A DNA stretch of 64,000 bases from CAYNRE01 sp964399535. GTDB taxonomy: Bacteria; Planctomycetota; Planctomycetia; Pirellulales; CAYNRE01. Below are positions 1-9,023 of this stretch, one piece after another. Each line of letters begins with the position of its first letter. The first letter of the stretch is position 1. Where the stretch lies: the NCBI GenBank assembly GCA_964399535.1, contig CAYNRE010000070.1, positions 124,001 through 188,000 on the forward strand, read 5' to 3'. Below the pieces are notes generated by a model, which made no database searches, had not been told where the DNA came from, and saw only the letters and a program-made list of their open reading frames with translations. The position numbers were made by a program, and so were the translations under genes.

Positions 1-2610
1 GCTGGCCCCCAGCCCGGCCCCGTTGTCGCCATGGAAGTACTCGTAGAACAAAATCAGGTCGCGCCAATGGGGATCTTCCTGAAACTTTCGGCTACCGCCG
101 TACACGGGCCGCCTTCCCGAGGCGTCGCGCAGGAAAATGGCCGACAGCCGGCGCGTGATTTCCTCGGCCACTTGATACAGGGTTCGGTACTGGCCCGACC
201 CCGTAGGGCACTCGACCGTGAAATCATCGCCGTAGAAGGAGTAGTATTGCAACAGCGCGCGAATCAGCAGGGCGTTGACCGGCATCCAGATTGGCCCGCG
301 CCAGTTGGAATTGCCGCCGAACATGCCGGTATCCGACTCGGCGGGCAGATAGGCCACGCGGTACTCCTGCCCCCCGACTTGAAGCACGTAGGGGTGCTCG
401 GCGTGATAGCGCGACAGCGAGCGAATGCCGTAGGGGCTGAGGAACTCGTTCTCGTCCAGCAGCCGCCGCAGCACCCGGCGCAGCTTGGTTTCGTCGAGCA
501 CCGAGGCCAGGCGCCGCCCCCCCTGGCCTTCGGTCGAAGGGTCGTGAATGGCGGCCCGAATTTCTGGCCGAGCTTCCAGAAAGCGCGACAGCCGGCGGCC
601 GAGCTCGGGCGTTTTGCGCAGCAGCACCCCGTCGAACGTGGTGGCCGCGCACAGCGGCAACAAGCCAACCATCGAACGCACCTTGAGGCGGTGCGACGAT
701 CCGTCGGGCAACCGGAGCACGTCGTAAAAGAAGCCGTCTTCTTCATCCCACATGCTTTCCTGACCACCCAGGCGAGTCATCGACGAGGCGATCCACAGGT
801 AGTGCTCGACGAACTTGAGCGCCATGTCGACATAATCCGGGTCGGTCATGGCCAGTTCTCCGGCGATCTCCAGCATGTTCTGGCAAAAGAGGGCCATCCA
901 GGCCGTGCCGTCGGCCTGCTCCAAGTGGCCGCCGGTGGGCAGGGGCGCGCTGCGGTCGAAGACGCCGATGTTGTCCAGCCCGAGAAAACCTCCTTCGAAC
1001 ACATTGCGGCCATTGAGGTCTTTGCGGTTGACCCACCAGGTGAAATTAAGCAGCAGCTTCTGAAAGCAGCTCTTGAGCCATTCGCGGTCCCCTTCGCCGG
1101 TTTGGCCTTTTTCCAGGCGATAGGTGAAGATCGTGGCCCAAGCATGCACCGGCGGATTGACGTCGCCAAAATTCCACTCGTAGGCCGGAATCTGCCCGTT
1201 GGGGTGCATGTAGCGCTCGCGCAGCATGAGCTTGAGCTGATGTTTGCCGAATTCCGGATCGACCAGGGTTAACGCCAGCACGTGAAAGGCCAGGTCCCAG
1301 GCCGCGTACCAAGGGTATTCCCACTTGTCGGGCATCGAGATCACGTCGCCGTTGTACATGTGGTGCCAATGGTCGTTGCGCGGGGCCGTTTTGCGCTGGC
1401 GCTTGAACGGATCGCAGCCACGCTCTTCGAGCCATTTGTCGACGTCGTAATGATAGAACTGCTTCGACCACATCATGCCGGCCAGGGCCTGGCGAAACAC
1501 GCGGGCCTGGTCGGCGTTGAAGGACGAAGGAGTGACGGCCTGGTAGAACTCGTCGGCCTCGCGGCGACGCGCTTCCAGCACCTGGTCGAACGACTCGCCC
1601 CAGCCGGTTTCCCGCCGGCTGCCGCGGCCGGCGGCGCGCGGTGGCGGCTCGGTCGAAAGGCGCAGCTTCACCACCTGGCTCTGGCCGGGGCCAATCTGTA
1701 GGCGATACCAAGCGGCCGCCTTGGTGCCTTGCCCGCCCGGGTGAACGGCGCCCTGGTCTCCCTGGATCACTCGGCGGTGAAAGGAATCTTTCACGTATGG
1801 CGAGCGATTGGGCACGCCGAAGATACGCTCGGTGTTGGTTTCGTTTTCGGTAAACAACAGCTCGGGCGAACCCTCGCAGGCGAGATACCGCTCGCCCAGT
1901 TCTGGCTGGCGGGCCTGCACCACGCGCAGTCCGCCGCTTTCCTCGCAAATCTCGAGGAGGGGCCGGGCACCCTGGGTGTTCCACGACCAGGAATTGCGAA
2001 ACCAAAGCGTGGGCAAAAGGTGCAGCTCGGCGGCTTCCGGTCCGCGATTGCACGCGGTTATTTGCACCAGCAATTCTTCCGGCGCCGCCTTGGCGAATTC
2101 GACGAAGACATCGAAGTACCGATCCGCGTCGAAGACGCCCGTGTCGAGCAGTTCGAACTCGTACTCGTCCCGGCCGCGGCGGCGGCTGGTTTCCACCAAC
2201 TGGGCGTAGGGAAACTCCGCCTGCGGGTACTTGTACAGATACTTCATGTACGAGTGGGTCGGGGTGCTATCGAGGTAGAAGTAGTACTCCTTCACATCCT
2301 CGCCGTGATTGCTCTCGCCATTGGTCAGGCCGAACAGCCGCTCCTTGAGAATCGGGTCTTTGCCGTTCCAAAGGGCTAGCGCCAGGCAAAGCCGCTGCTC
2401 ATCGTCGGAAACACCGGCCAGGCCGTCTTCGCCCCAGCGATACGCGCGCGACCGCGCTTGGTCATGCGTGAAATAGTTCCAGGCATCGCCCGACTCGCTG
2501 TAATCCTCGCGCACGGTGCCCCACTGACGCTCGCTGAGGTAGGGGCCCCATTTCTTCCAGGCGACGCCCTGTTCGCTCGCCTCGTTCAGTCGCCGATGTT
2601 CCGCAGTCAT
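1..2610 (-). CDS. GH63/MGH1-like glucosidase, C-terminus cut by window edge
   Basis: A continuous reading frame of 870 codons runs from an ATG at 2610 to the first base of the window without a stop, so the C-terminus lies outside. The translation is a large hydrolase of the (alpha/alpha)6-barrel kind seen in GH63 and MGH1-like glucosidases. Recognisable blocks are YAAWDLAFH near residue 437, a GGFLGLDNIGVFDR stretch, WDEEDGFFYD and WRGPIWMPVN near residue 769, and HGDNGAGLGAS just before the edge. Such proteins hydrolyse alpha-glucosides or related compounds. No signal peptide is visible, so it is probably cytoplasmic. It is last of a minus-strand run with the small ORF at 2635-2871, the glycosyltransferase and the YfhO-like gene, which suggests a link to glycan turnover. 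The family call is fairly sure; the substrate is not readable. Confidence 0.85.
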   Translation of the reverse strand, partial: MTAEHRRLNEASEQGVAWKKWGPYLSERQWGTVREDYSESGDAWNYFTHDQARSRAYRWGEDGLAGVSDDEQRLCLALALWNGKDPILKERLFGLTNGESNHGEDVKEYYFYLDSTPTHSYMKYLYKYPQAEFPYAQLVETSRRRGRDEYEFELLDTGVFDADRYFDVFVEFAKAAPEELLVQITACNRGPEAAELHLLPTLWFRNSWSWNTQGARPLLEICEESGGLRVVQARQPELGERYLACEGSPELLFTENETNTERIFGVPNRSPYVKDSFHRRVIQGDQGAVHPGGQGTKAAAWYRLQIGPGQSQVVKLRLSTEPPPRAAGRGSRRETGWGESFDQVLEARRREADEFYQAVTPSSFNADQARVFRQALAGMMWSKQFYHYDVDKWLEERGCDPFKRQRKTAPRNDHWHHMYNGDVISMPDKWEYPWYAAWDLAFHVLALTLVDPEFGKHQLKLMLRERYMHPNGQIPAYEWNFGDVNPPVHAWATIFTYRLEKGQTGEGDREWLKSCFQKLLLNFTWWVNRKDLNGRNVFEGGFLGLDNIGVFDRSAPLPTGGHLEQADGTAWMALFCQNMLEIAGELAMTDPDYVDMALKFVEHYLWIASSMTRLGGQESMWDEEDGFFYDVLRLPDGSSHRLKVRSMVGLLPLCAATTFDGVLLRKTPELGRRLSRFLEARPEIRAAIHDPSTEGQGGRRLASVLDETKLRRVLRRLLDENEFLSPYGIRSLSRYHAEHPYVLQVGGQEYRVAYLPAESDTGMFGGNSNWRGPIWMPVNALLIRALLQYYSFYGDDFTVECPTGSGQYRTLYQVAEEITRRLSAIFLRDASGRRPVYGGSRKFQEDPHWRDLILFYEYFHGDNGAGLGAS

Positions 2611-2634
2611 GCGCCGCCCCGTGGATTTCAGGTG

Positions 2635-2871
2635 TCAAAAAGGTAAATCGAGCAGATACCGATAGTGCTTGGGTACGAGTTCGTAATCGGTCAACTCATC
2701 GCTTTCCAGCGGTTGCCGCTGGGCCCAGCCAGCGGCCCCCCCGGCAATGGCCCAAAGATTCCCCTCGGGGTCGCGCACCACCCAGCGTCGATACCTGCGA
2801 TCGACGAAGATGGCCACCATCGTATTTCCAGCGGGTTGGCTTTCCAGCACGGCTACCTCCGCCGTAAGCAT
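2635..2871 (-). CDS. Hypothetical protein, 78 aa
   Basis: Small gene between the glycosyltransferase (60 bases upstream) and the glucosidase (24 bases downstream), same strand. A GGAG ribosome-binding site lies 6 bases before the ATG. The translation is soluble and protein-like (a VDRRYRRWVVRDPEGNLWAI core, then an acidic tail with LTDYELVPKHYRYLLDLPF) and shows no membrane segment, signal peptide or known motif. Intact frame, good ribosome-binding site and tight spacing favour a real gene, probably co-transcribed with its neighbours. I do not recognise the family. Confidence 0.6.
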   Translation of the reverse strand: MLTAEVAVLESQPAGNTMVAIFVDRRYRRWVVRDPEGNLWAIAGGAAGWAQRQPLESDELTDYELVPKHYRYLLDLPF

Positions 2872-2930
2872 AGCCGTCTCCGCGTTGCGAATCTGCCCCG
2901 CGGGTTCGGCCCGCGCTTGGCCGGCGGGGG

Positions 2931-4082
2931 CTAGTCGGGCGTGCTAAGCAAATCGTTCGCCTCGGGCCGCTCGCTCGAAACCACCGTGAGCCAGCACCGG
3001 GTTTGGGTTAACAGCGCCTCGGCTTCGCCCAGCAAGGCCTGGCACTGGTCCAACTCGTCGGCTTCGTCGCTGCCGGCCGGGGGGGCGGCCGCCGTCGGCG
3101 TCGCGGGACGGGGCCCGCAATTCACCTGGCGGTCGACCAGGTACAGCGGGCGGCCCCGAACCTGGTCGTAGATGCGCACCACGTATTCGCCCAGGATGCT
3201 CACCCCCAGGGCATTCAGCGCCCCGAAGAAACAACCGGTGAGCATGTGCGAAGTCCAACCCGGGATCGCCAGATCGGTAAACAGCCGGCACCCCAGGGCG
3301 AAGGTGCCCAGCAGCAAGAAAAGCCCCAGGGCGGCCGTGCCGATCAGGTAGAACACGCTCAGCGGCAGGGTCGAAAACGAGAACACGGCGGTTTTCGCCA
3401 GCCGACAGAGACCCCAAAAGCTCACGCGGGGACAATCGTCGTAGCGGGCCAACCGTTCGACCGGAACGCCCACCTGGCAATAACCCACCCAAGACCGTAG
3501 ACCGGGAAAATACCGGTCGCGCTCGCCCAGGCCCTCCAGGGCCCGCAACACGCGTCGATCGAGCAGACCGAAGTTGCCCGCGTCGAGCGGAATGGGGGTG
3601 GCGGAAACGGCGCTCAGCAGCCGGTAAAACGTGGTGAAGGCCCAGCGCTTGAGCCGGTGTTCCTTGCGGTCGGTGCGAATGGCGTAGACCACGTCGGCCC
3701 CGTCGCGCCAGGCCTCGAGCAAGCGGGGCAGGGCCTCGGGGGCGTCTTGCAGGTCGGCATCCATCACCACCACGGCGTCGCCGTCGGCGGCCGCCAGCCC
3801 CGCCTGAACCGCGGCCTGATGCCCGAAATTGCGCGATAAATGCAAGACCCGCACCCGGGTGTCGCGGGCCGCCAGCCAATCGAGCACGCGACCGCTTTGA
3901 TCGCGCGAGCCGTCGTTGATGAAGACCAGCTCCCAACGGCCAGGCTGGCCGGCCAAGGCGGCCCGCAGGCGCTCGTAAAGCGTTTCCAACACCTGTTGTT
4001 CGTTGTACACCGGTACCACCACGCTGAGCAGCGTGTGCGATGGATCGGGGCGCTGGGCGTAGTAGTTCAGCAGCGGGCTCAC
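2931..4082 (-). CDS. Family 2 polyisoprenyl-phosphate glycosyltransferase (GtrB/DPM1-like)
   Basis: Predicted 383 aa. The GTG start at 4082 overlaps the stop of the upstream YfhO-like gene (GTGA), which indicates translational coupling; longer in-frame extensions run into that gene and are unlikely. The GT-A fold is clear: VVVPVYNE at 21-28, NDGS at 56-59, the metal-binding DAD at 108-110, then RYFPGLRSWVGY, typical of GtrB/ArnC-type enzymes. Two hydrophobic segments between about residues 240 and 310 fit the C-terminal membrane helices of these enzymes. They transfer a sugar from a nucleotide donor to undecaprenyl phosphate, and a GT-C-type or YfhO-type protein then uses it outside. The last 60 residues form a low-complexity acidic tail of unclear role. 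Family sure; sugar unknown. Confidence 0.88.
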   Translation of the reverse strand: MSPLLNYYAQRPDPSHTLLSVVVPVYNEQQVLETLYERLRAALAGQPGRWELVFINDGSRDQSGRVLDWLAARDTRVRVLHLSRNFGHQAAVQAGLAAADGDAVVVMDADLQDAPEALPRLLEAWRDGADVVYAIRTDRKEHRLKRWAFTTFYRLLSAVSATPIPLDAGNFGLLDRRVLRALEGLGERDRYFPGLRSWVGYCQVGVPVERLARYDDCPRVSFWGLCRLAKTAVFSFSTLPLSVFYLIGTAALGLFLLLGTFALGCRLFTDLAIPGWTSHMLTGCFFGALNALGVSILGEYVVRIYDQVRGRPLYLVDRQVNCGPRPATPTAAAPPAGSDEADELDQCQALLGEAEALLTQTRCWLTVVSSERPEANDLLSTPD

Positions 4083-6322
4083 GTCGAATTTTCCTTTCGT
4101 TCCGAAGCGCGCTCGCGGCGCCAACCATAGACCAAAGCAACCGCTCCCAAAACCACTCCCAACGCGCTGAGCCGGCGTCCCCAGCGCAAACTGGCCGGGG
4201 CAAAGGTCCACACCACGCGGTGTCTGCCGGCCGGCACCAGGCAGCCGCGAAAATCGCCGTTCACGCGGAGCGCCAACGTCGGCTCGCCATCCACCCTGGC
4301 CTGCCAGCCCGGGTGATGCCGGTCGGCCACCAGGCACAATTGCCGACCCGTGGTCTCCACTTCCAGTTCGATCCGCTGAGGGCGATCGAGCCGCACCTGT
4401 ACTGTGCCGCGGGCCGCTTCGTCGAGCTCCACCGGCTGGCCGACCACCGCGGCGCTGGCGACCTGATCCCCCAGGGCCTGGAGTGGATCGCCGGAGGAGA
4501 CCACCACTCGGGAGACTAAGCGGAAACGGGGCAGGGGCCCGGGAACCGCGGTCCAATCGGCTTCGCTCGCGGCGCCGCCCGGGAGCGAAGCCGTCGCTGG
4601 TGCTCGAACCAGAGGTTGGTCACCGGTCGCGGGCACCCGGGCCGATCGAGCGACCCAGTGCACCGACGCTAGCCGTAGCGCCTCGGGGCGCGAGAGATCG
4701 AGCGTCTGCCGCGGACGCAGCCCGGCGTAGCCCTCCACACGTTGCCAGCCCAACATGGTGAGGCGGTTGGCGGTGGGCGAAACCGACCGGCCTGGCAGGG
4801 GTGAGTCGGCCAGCACGCGACCAGACCCGCCGGCTAGCGGCGGCCGGACCGAAGCGAAGTATTCGCTCGGGCTCAATGCGCCCGGATAAACCGCATAGCT
4901 CAGTCCGTAGCACCCCAGGTCGAAGGCGGTCAACAAAACGAGCGCGGCGGGGGCCCAACCCCGCCCTCGGCGGGCCGCCCAAACCACCGCACAGGCCGCC
5001 GCCAGCAGGGCCGGCCCCGCCAGAGTAGCTGGCCAACTGGCGAGCGGTTCATTGGGCAATAGCCGCGAGCTCATCAGCGGCAGACAGAGCGACACCGTCA
5101 GCAAACTGGCCCAGGCCAACAGCGGGCCACCCCCGGGCCGCGTCGGCTCTTGGCTCCGCCGGAACAACTCGGCCACGGCGATGGCCGAGACAACAGCGGC
5201 GCTCCAATTGACCAGCACCAGAAACCGGCATGGAAAGCGGAACCGATTGACGACCGGCAGCCAGCTTTGCCAGCCACCCAGCGGTCCGTAGGCCCCCAGC
5301 GACATTAGCAGCGCCAGCGCGCCGAGCCCGAGCGTGGCGCCCAACAGGCGACGCCGCGCGGCCTGCGGTGGCCGGCTCACCAGGAGCCAGGCCGCCAGCA
5401 CCAGCGGAACCGCCCCCAGGTAGGCGCCCAGTTCATGGGTATTTTCGCCAACCACGCGCGACTGCCAAAGGTAGGGGGCCACCCACTGCAGCAAATTGGC
5501 GGGGGCGAGCGACCCCTGCATCGTCCAGGCGGGGTCCACGGTCTGGCGCGTCGATTCGCCGAGCGCCTCCCAAGTGGTCAGCAGTTGTACGCCGCCCAAG
5601 AGGGCGCCGATCGTCTTGGCCCCGCTCCAGCGAGCCAAGTTCGCGGCGCGGCCAACCGGCTGGCTGGCCAGAAAGGCCAGATACCAAAGCTCCGCCACCA
5701 GCGAAATCCAAACATATTGCGGATAGCCCAGCAGAATTTGCGAGCCGGTGGCCAAGCCCACCACGGCCAGACCCAGCAACCGCCACCGCCCCGATTCGCG
5801 GCAGGCCAAGTCCGAGCCCCACAGCAGCCAAGGCAAGTGAGCCATCACGCCGACGGCGTTGACGTGCATGAAGTGCAGCAGGTTGAAGCTGCCAAACGCG
5901 TAGACCAGCCCACCCCAGAGCGCCGCGTCGCGGGCAGCCAGATGACGGCGGAGCATCAGCGTCATGCCGGCCATGGCCAGGGGGTAGTTGAGCAGCAATT
6001 CCCAGCCCCACGCCCGGTCGGCCGGCAACAAGCGGTATAGCAACAAGTGCCAGGGGTGATACGCGCCCACCTGCCCCTCGCCGGTCAGAAAGAAGCCACC
6101 GAACATTCCGGGGAACCAGTCGAACGGCTGGCCCGCGGCAAGCTGCTGGGCGTAGTACCACCGCAGCGGCAAGTGAAACGCACCGGCGTCGTCGAACGCG
6201 TAGACCCGGCCCAGCAAAAACGGCAGCGCCAGCGCAAGCCAGAGCCCCAGTGCCGCCAACAGGAGCCACGCGCAGCGCTGCCGCTCGAGCGGGTCGGGGG
6301 TGCTACTGGTTCCCATTTGCAT
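4079..6322 (-). CDS. YfhO-like polytopic membrane protein (GT-C type)
   Basis: About 747 aa. Two close ATGs (6322 and 6316) could start it; neither has a strong ribosome-binding site. After a short polar N-terminus there are at least ten hydrophobic helices, with a FDDAGAFHLPLRWYY loop after the first. A C-terminal extracytoplasmic domain contains HPGWQARVDGEPT and VPAGRHRVVWTFAP, the hallmark end of YfhO-family proteins, and a final helix follows. YfhO proteins glycosylate cell-envelope polymers using a lipid-linked sugar. The 4-base overlap with the following GtrB-like gene fits a donor-maker and donor-user pair. The exact acceptor cannot be read from sequence. Confidence 0.82.
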   Translation of the reverse strand: MQMGTSSTPDPLERQRCAWLLLAALGLWLALALPFLLGRVYAFDDAGAFHLPLRWYYAQQLAAGQPFDWFPGMFGGFFLTGEGQVGAYHPWHLLLYRLLPADRAWGWELLLNYPLAMAGMTLMLRRHLAARDAALWGGLVYAFGSFNLLHFMHVNAVGVMAHLPWLLWGSDLACRESGRWRLLGLAVVGLATGSQILLGYPQYVWISLVAELWYLAFLASQPVGRAANLARWSGAKTIGALLGGVQLLTTWEALGESTRQTVDPAWTMQGSLAPANLLQWVAPYLWQSRVVGENTHELGAYLGAVPLVLAAWLLVSRPPQAARRRLLGATLGLGALALLMSLGAYGPLGGWQSWLPVVNRFRFPCRFLVLVNWSAAVVSAIAVAELFRRSQEPTRPGGGPLLAWASLLTVSLCLPLMSSRLLPNEPLASWPATLAGPALLAAACAVVWAARRGRGWAPAALVLLTAFDLGCYGLSYAVYPGALSPSEYFASVRPPLAGGSGRVLADSPLPGRSVSPTANRLTMLGWQRVEGYAGLRPRQTLDLSRPEALRLASVHWVARSARVPATGDQPLVRAPATASLPGGAASEADWTAVPGPLPRFRLVSRVVVSSGDPLQALGDQVASAAVVGQPVELDEAARGTVQVRLDRPQRIELEVETTGRQLCLVADRHHPGWQARVDGEPTLALRVNGDFRGCLVPAGRHRVVWTFAPASLRWGRRLSALGVVLGAVALVYGWRRERASERKENST

Positions 6323-6615
6323 CAGACGGTCCGACGCGTGCCGGTATTCTTTGGCCCCGCCCCGAGAGCGCTCGAAGTTGCGGGCGAAGCTTCCGCGGGG
6401 TGGCTGGGAAAGGATAGGCCACGGCACCGGCCTACGGCCGAGCGCTGGCCAGGGGGGCCGGCGCGACAAGGCCCGCTCGCCTCGGTCCTCGGCCGAAATA
6501 GGGGGTCTGTCCGAAGCGCCGCAGGCCGGAGCTGCCTCCGACTGGCACAACCCCTACAGCAGCAACAACCGCACCCGCCGGCGGGCCAACCTAACTTTGG
6601 CCTTCAACCGCCGCT

Positions 6616-7746
6616 CTAGGCCGAGGCCGGGCCACGCAATTTGCCGCACGCGTAGCGCGCGGGGGCGAACCCCGCCGGCAGCCCCGAGGTGAGCACACCG
6701 CGACGAGCGCGCATCTCCTGCAGAAAAGGAAAATCCAGCACTTGGAATGGCTGCACCAGGGGGCGCCAGGCCTCGCCCCGCTGGGTGATCTGGGCATCGC
6801 TGATCGGACCCAGTACCCGGTTGGCAATTTGCATGAGGGGAATTCGCTCGGGATCGAGCCCCATGATTCGCGCGCACGTGGCGTCGACCGCCGTGGGGTT
6901 GTTGCCCACCACGACCAGGCCCAGGTGCTTGGAACTGCCCATGATCGGGCCGTCTCCTTCCATGCACTCGATTGCGTCGACGATGGCCAACCGCCGGGGC
7001 AAGGCCGCGTTGATATCAATTACGCTCTGAGGAATGCCGGCATGATGCAGCACATTCTTGGGCCAACCGTACTTGATGCCGGGCATTACGCCGTACAGGT
7101 TCTTCATGGCGGCCGTGAAGCCGATCCAATGGTGCGTCTTCAGCTTGGGCATCGAGACCACGAAATCGGCCTCGAGCACGGCCCGGGGGAAATACAACTC
7201 GCGGAGCCGGCTCACCCGGGCCCGGTTGTCGACCCGGCCCACCTCCTGATAGTTCAGGTCGGCAAATTCGATTCCGGCAGTGGCAATCGCCTCGTCGAGC
7301 CGCGACTCGACCAGCGCCAACTCGGTATCGCGCACATGGCCGGGCCCCTCGCCCGCCACCACCGTGGCGCCCCAGCCGCGAAACACTTCGGCGGCGGCCA
7401 TCAACATGGCGGGGTGCGTGGTCATGTGGGGGCTGGTGCGGATCGGCTCGACCATATTTGGCTTGAGCAGCACCCGGCTGCCACGAAACTGTTCGGGGCC
7501 GACGCCGCACGACTCGAGCCCGTCTCGAATCACGCCCACCAGTCCGCCGTCGTATTTGGCATGCTTGCCGACGAACACCGCGGGCCGCTCGCGCAGCTGC
7601 CGGGTGAGGAGCGGATAACCCCAGGCCGCGGCCCCGGCCAACCCCGCGCCGGCCGCGCCCAGCCCCGCCGCCAAAAGCGCGCGGCGGCTGATCTCCGATT
7701 CGCCCGAAAGCGCGGTCCGTGGATGTTCGGGCCGGTCGGTGCTCAC
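6616..7746 (-). CDS. DUF362 domain protein with Tat-type signal
   Basis: 376 aa from a GTG at 7746 that overlaps the stop of the upstream gene (GTGA). The N-terminus has a twin-arginine-like ISRRALLAAG motif (RR at 21-22) followed by an Ala/Gly-rich hydrophobic stretch, so export or membrane anchoring through Tat is likely. The rest matches DUF362: VLLKPNMVEP, THPAMLMAAAEVFRGWGATVVAGEGPG, SMPKLKTHHWIGFTAAMKNLYG and a later NPTAVDATCARIMGLDP. No cysteine cluster for an iron-sulfur centre is present, unlike some DUF362 proteins fused to ferredoxin. Its biochemical role is unknown. Coupling to the toroid protein upstream suggests they work together. Confidence 0.85.
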   Translation of the reverse strand: MSTDRPEHPRTALSGESEISRRALLAAGLGAAGAGLAGAAAWGYPLLTRQLRERPAVFVGKHAKYDGGLVGVIRDGLESCGVGPEQFRGSRVLLKPNMVEPIRTSPHMTTHPAMLMAAAEVFRGWGATVVAGEGPGHVRDTELALVESRLDEAIATAGIEFADLNYQEVGRVDNRARVSRLRELYFPRAVLEADFVVSMPKLKTHHWIGFTAAMKNLYGVMPGIKYGWPKNVLHHAGIPQSVIDINAALPRRLAIVDAIECMEGDGPIMGSSKHLGLVVVGNNPTAVDATCARIMGLDPERIPLMQIANRVLGPISDAQITQRGEAWRPLVQPFQVLDFPFLQEMRARRGVLTSGLPAGFAPARYACGKLRGPASA

Positions 7747-8654
7747 TGGGAAGTTGCTCCCGCGACGACCACGCCCGGGGGCGGTGCGGCCGGATTGGAA
7801 ACGCAAGCGGCGGCCCACGCCAAGAGGGCCAACTGCAAGGGGCGCGCGCCGCGGGCCAGGGTGCGCCGATGAGCCGCGGCTAGCCAAGCGGCCGATTCAG
7901 CCCCCAGCCTCCCGTGGGTAGCCAGGCCCATCAGGCCGTAGCAAAGCGACGCCGTCGGAGTCTCTGCGTTCAGGTTGGCCGCCAGGAAATCGAGCGAGCG
8001 CTCGAGCCGGCCGCTGGGATCGCGCTCGCCGGCCAGTGCCATCAACACGATGCCGGTGGGCTGAAGATGGGGCCGGAGTTGTTGCCCCAACACATAGGTA
8101 TTGCCGTAGTTCGAGCCTCCGCCAGGAAGCAGCCGGTCGACGATCATCCGTACCCCGTCCCGCGCGCGGACCGAATCGCCCTGGCCGTTGGCCCGCAGCG
8201 CCATGACCTGCCAGGCCGTGGGTTCGCTCCAACTGTGGGTACCGTCGACCCAGGGCCAACCCACGATCGACATGTCGTGGCCCATGATCTCGGTCTGCTC
8301 GAGCGCCAGTCCGGCCGATTGGTGCATTTTCCGCAGGCCCCGCTCGATGGCCGACCGGTAGGCCGCGGCACGCGCTTCGGGCAAGGGGCCGGCAAGGGCC
8401 AGGCTCCAGGCCACGACCGACTGGCTCGTGGGCCAATAGGGTAGGGGATCTTGGGCCGAAATACCCACCCCGCCGTCGGCCGCCTGGAGTTCGGCCAGCC
8501 AATCGAGCGCTCCAGTCGCGGCTTCAGTTCGCTCCTGGGCCAGCAGCGCCAGCGCGGCCAGCGCTGTCGGCTCGCTAAACGCCGGGCCACCCGCGTCGTA
8601 GCCAATCACGGGGTTGGCCGCCAGGCGATCGAGCGTCTCCGCAAGCCAATCCAT
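7743..8654 (-). CDS. Terpenoid-cyclase/prenyltransferase-like alpha-toroid protein
   Basis: 303 aa from the ATG at 8654 (a TTG seven codons upstream is also possible). The sequence consists of helical repeats of the squalene/hopene cyclase and prenyltransferase alpha/alpha-toroid type, with a QAADGGVG repeat near residue 60 and related Gly/Trp-rich motifs (GWPWVDGTHSWSEPTAWQV, PTGIVLMALAG). It is roughly half the length of true squalene-hopene cyclases, and the catalytic DxDD motif is not visible, so it is more likely a binding or structural toroid than a cyclase. No signal peptide. Its stop overlaps the GTG start of the DUF362 gene, so the two are translationally coupled. Confidence 0.7.
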   Translation of the reverse strand: MDWLAETLDRLAANPVIGYDAGGPAFSEPTALAALALLAQERTEAATGALDWLAELQAADGGVGISAQDPLPYWPTSQSVVAWSLALAGPLPEARAAAYRSAIERGLRKMHQSAGLALEQTEIMGHDMSIVGWPWVDGTHSWSEPTAWQVMALRANGQGDSVRARDGVRMIVDRLLPGGGSNYGNTYVLGQQLRPHLQPTGIVLMALAGERDPSGRLERSLDFLAANLNAETPTASLCYGLMGLATHGRLGAESAAWLAAAHRRTLARGARPLQLALLAWAAACVSNPAAPPPGVVVAGATSQ

Positions 8655-9023
8655 CGCACCGATCCAGCAGGCCAAAACGGGCCGTCAACAACGGGCCGCC
8701 ACCAACGGGGCAGGGCCGGGGAGCCCCCGGCGCGCTGCGCGCCGGCCGCTCCGGCTAGCGCAAGCATAGGACCAGTCTTTGGAAACTGACAAGCGGACGC
8801 TAGGCCGCCGGGCGGTTGGAAGACTGGGCCGAGGGCCCCGGCGGCCCGCCGGCCCGCCGGCACGGCTCCCCCGCGTGAGCTACACCATCCAAGAGACCGG
8901 CGAGGCCTGAACCCCTTCGGCTGGCGGCAAGAGGCCCTTTCCGCCGCCCAAAGGTTCACCAACCGCGCCCCATGGCGCTTGCCGCTGAAACGGCAGTGCT
9001 GCCACGGCGGCCCGTTGCGGACC
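8655..9023. other. Divergent intergenic region
   Basis: 369 bases between the minus-strand toroid/DUF362 pair and the plus-strand GT-C gene. It must hold two divergent promoters, but I see no convincing -35/-10 pair. GC-rich, with short inverted repeats only. No gene recognised. Confidence 0.5.

Noticed and set aside
31..1272. Plus-strand open frame of 413 codons at the window start.
   Set aside because: Antisense to the glucosidase, whose frame reads through the whole region with recognisable family motifs.
7743..8654. Squalene-hopene cyclase.
   Set aside because: Only about 300 residues and no visible DxDD catalytic motif.
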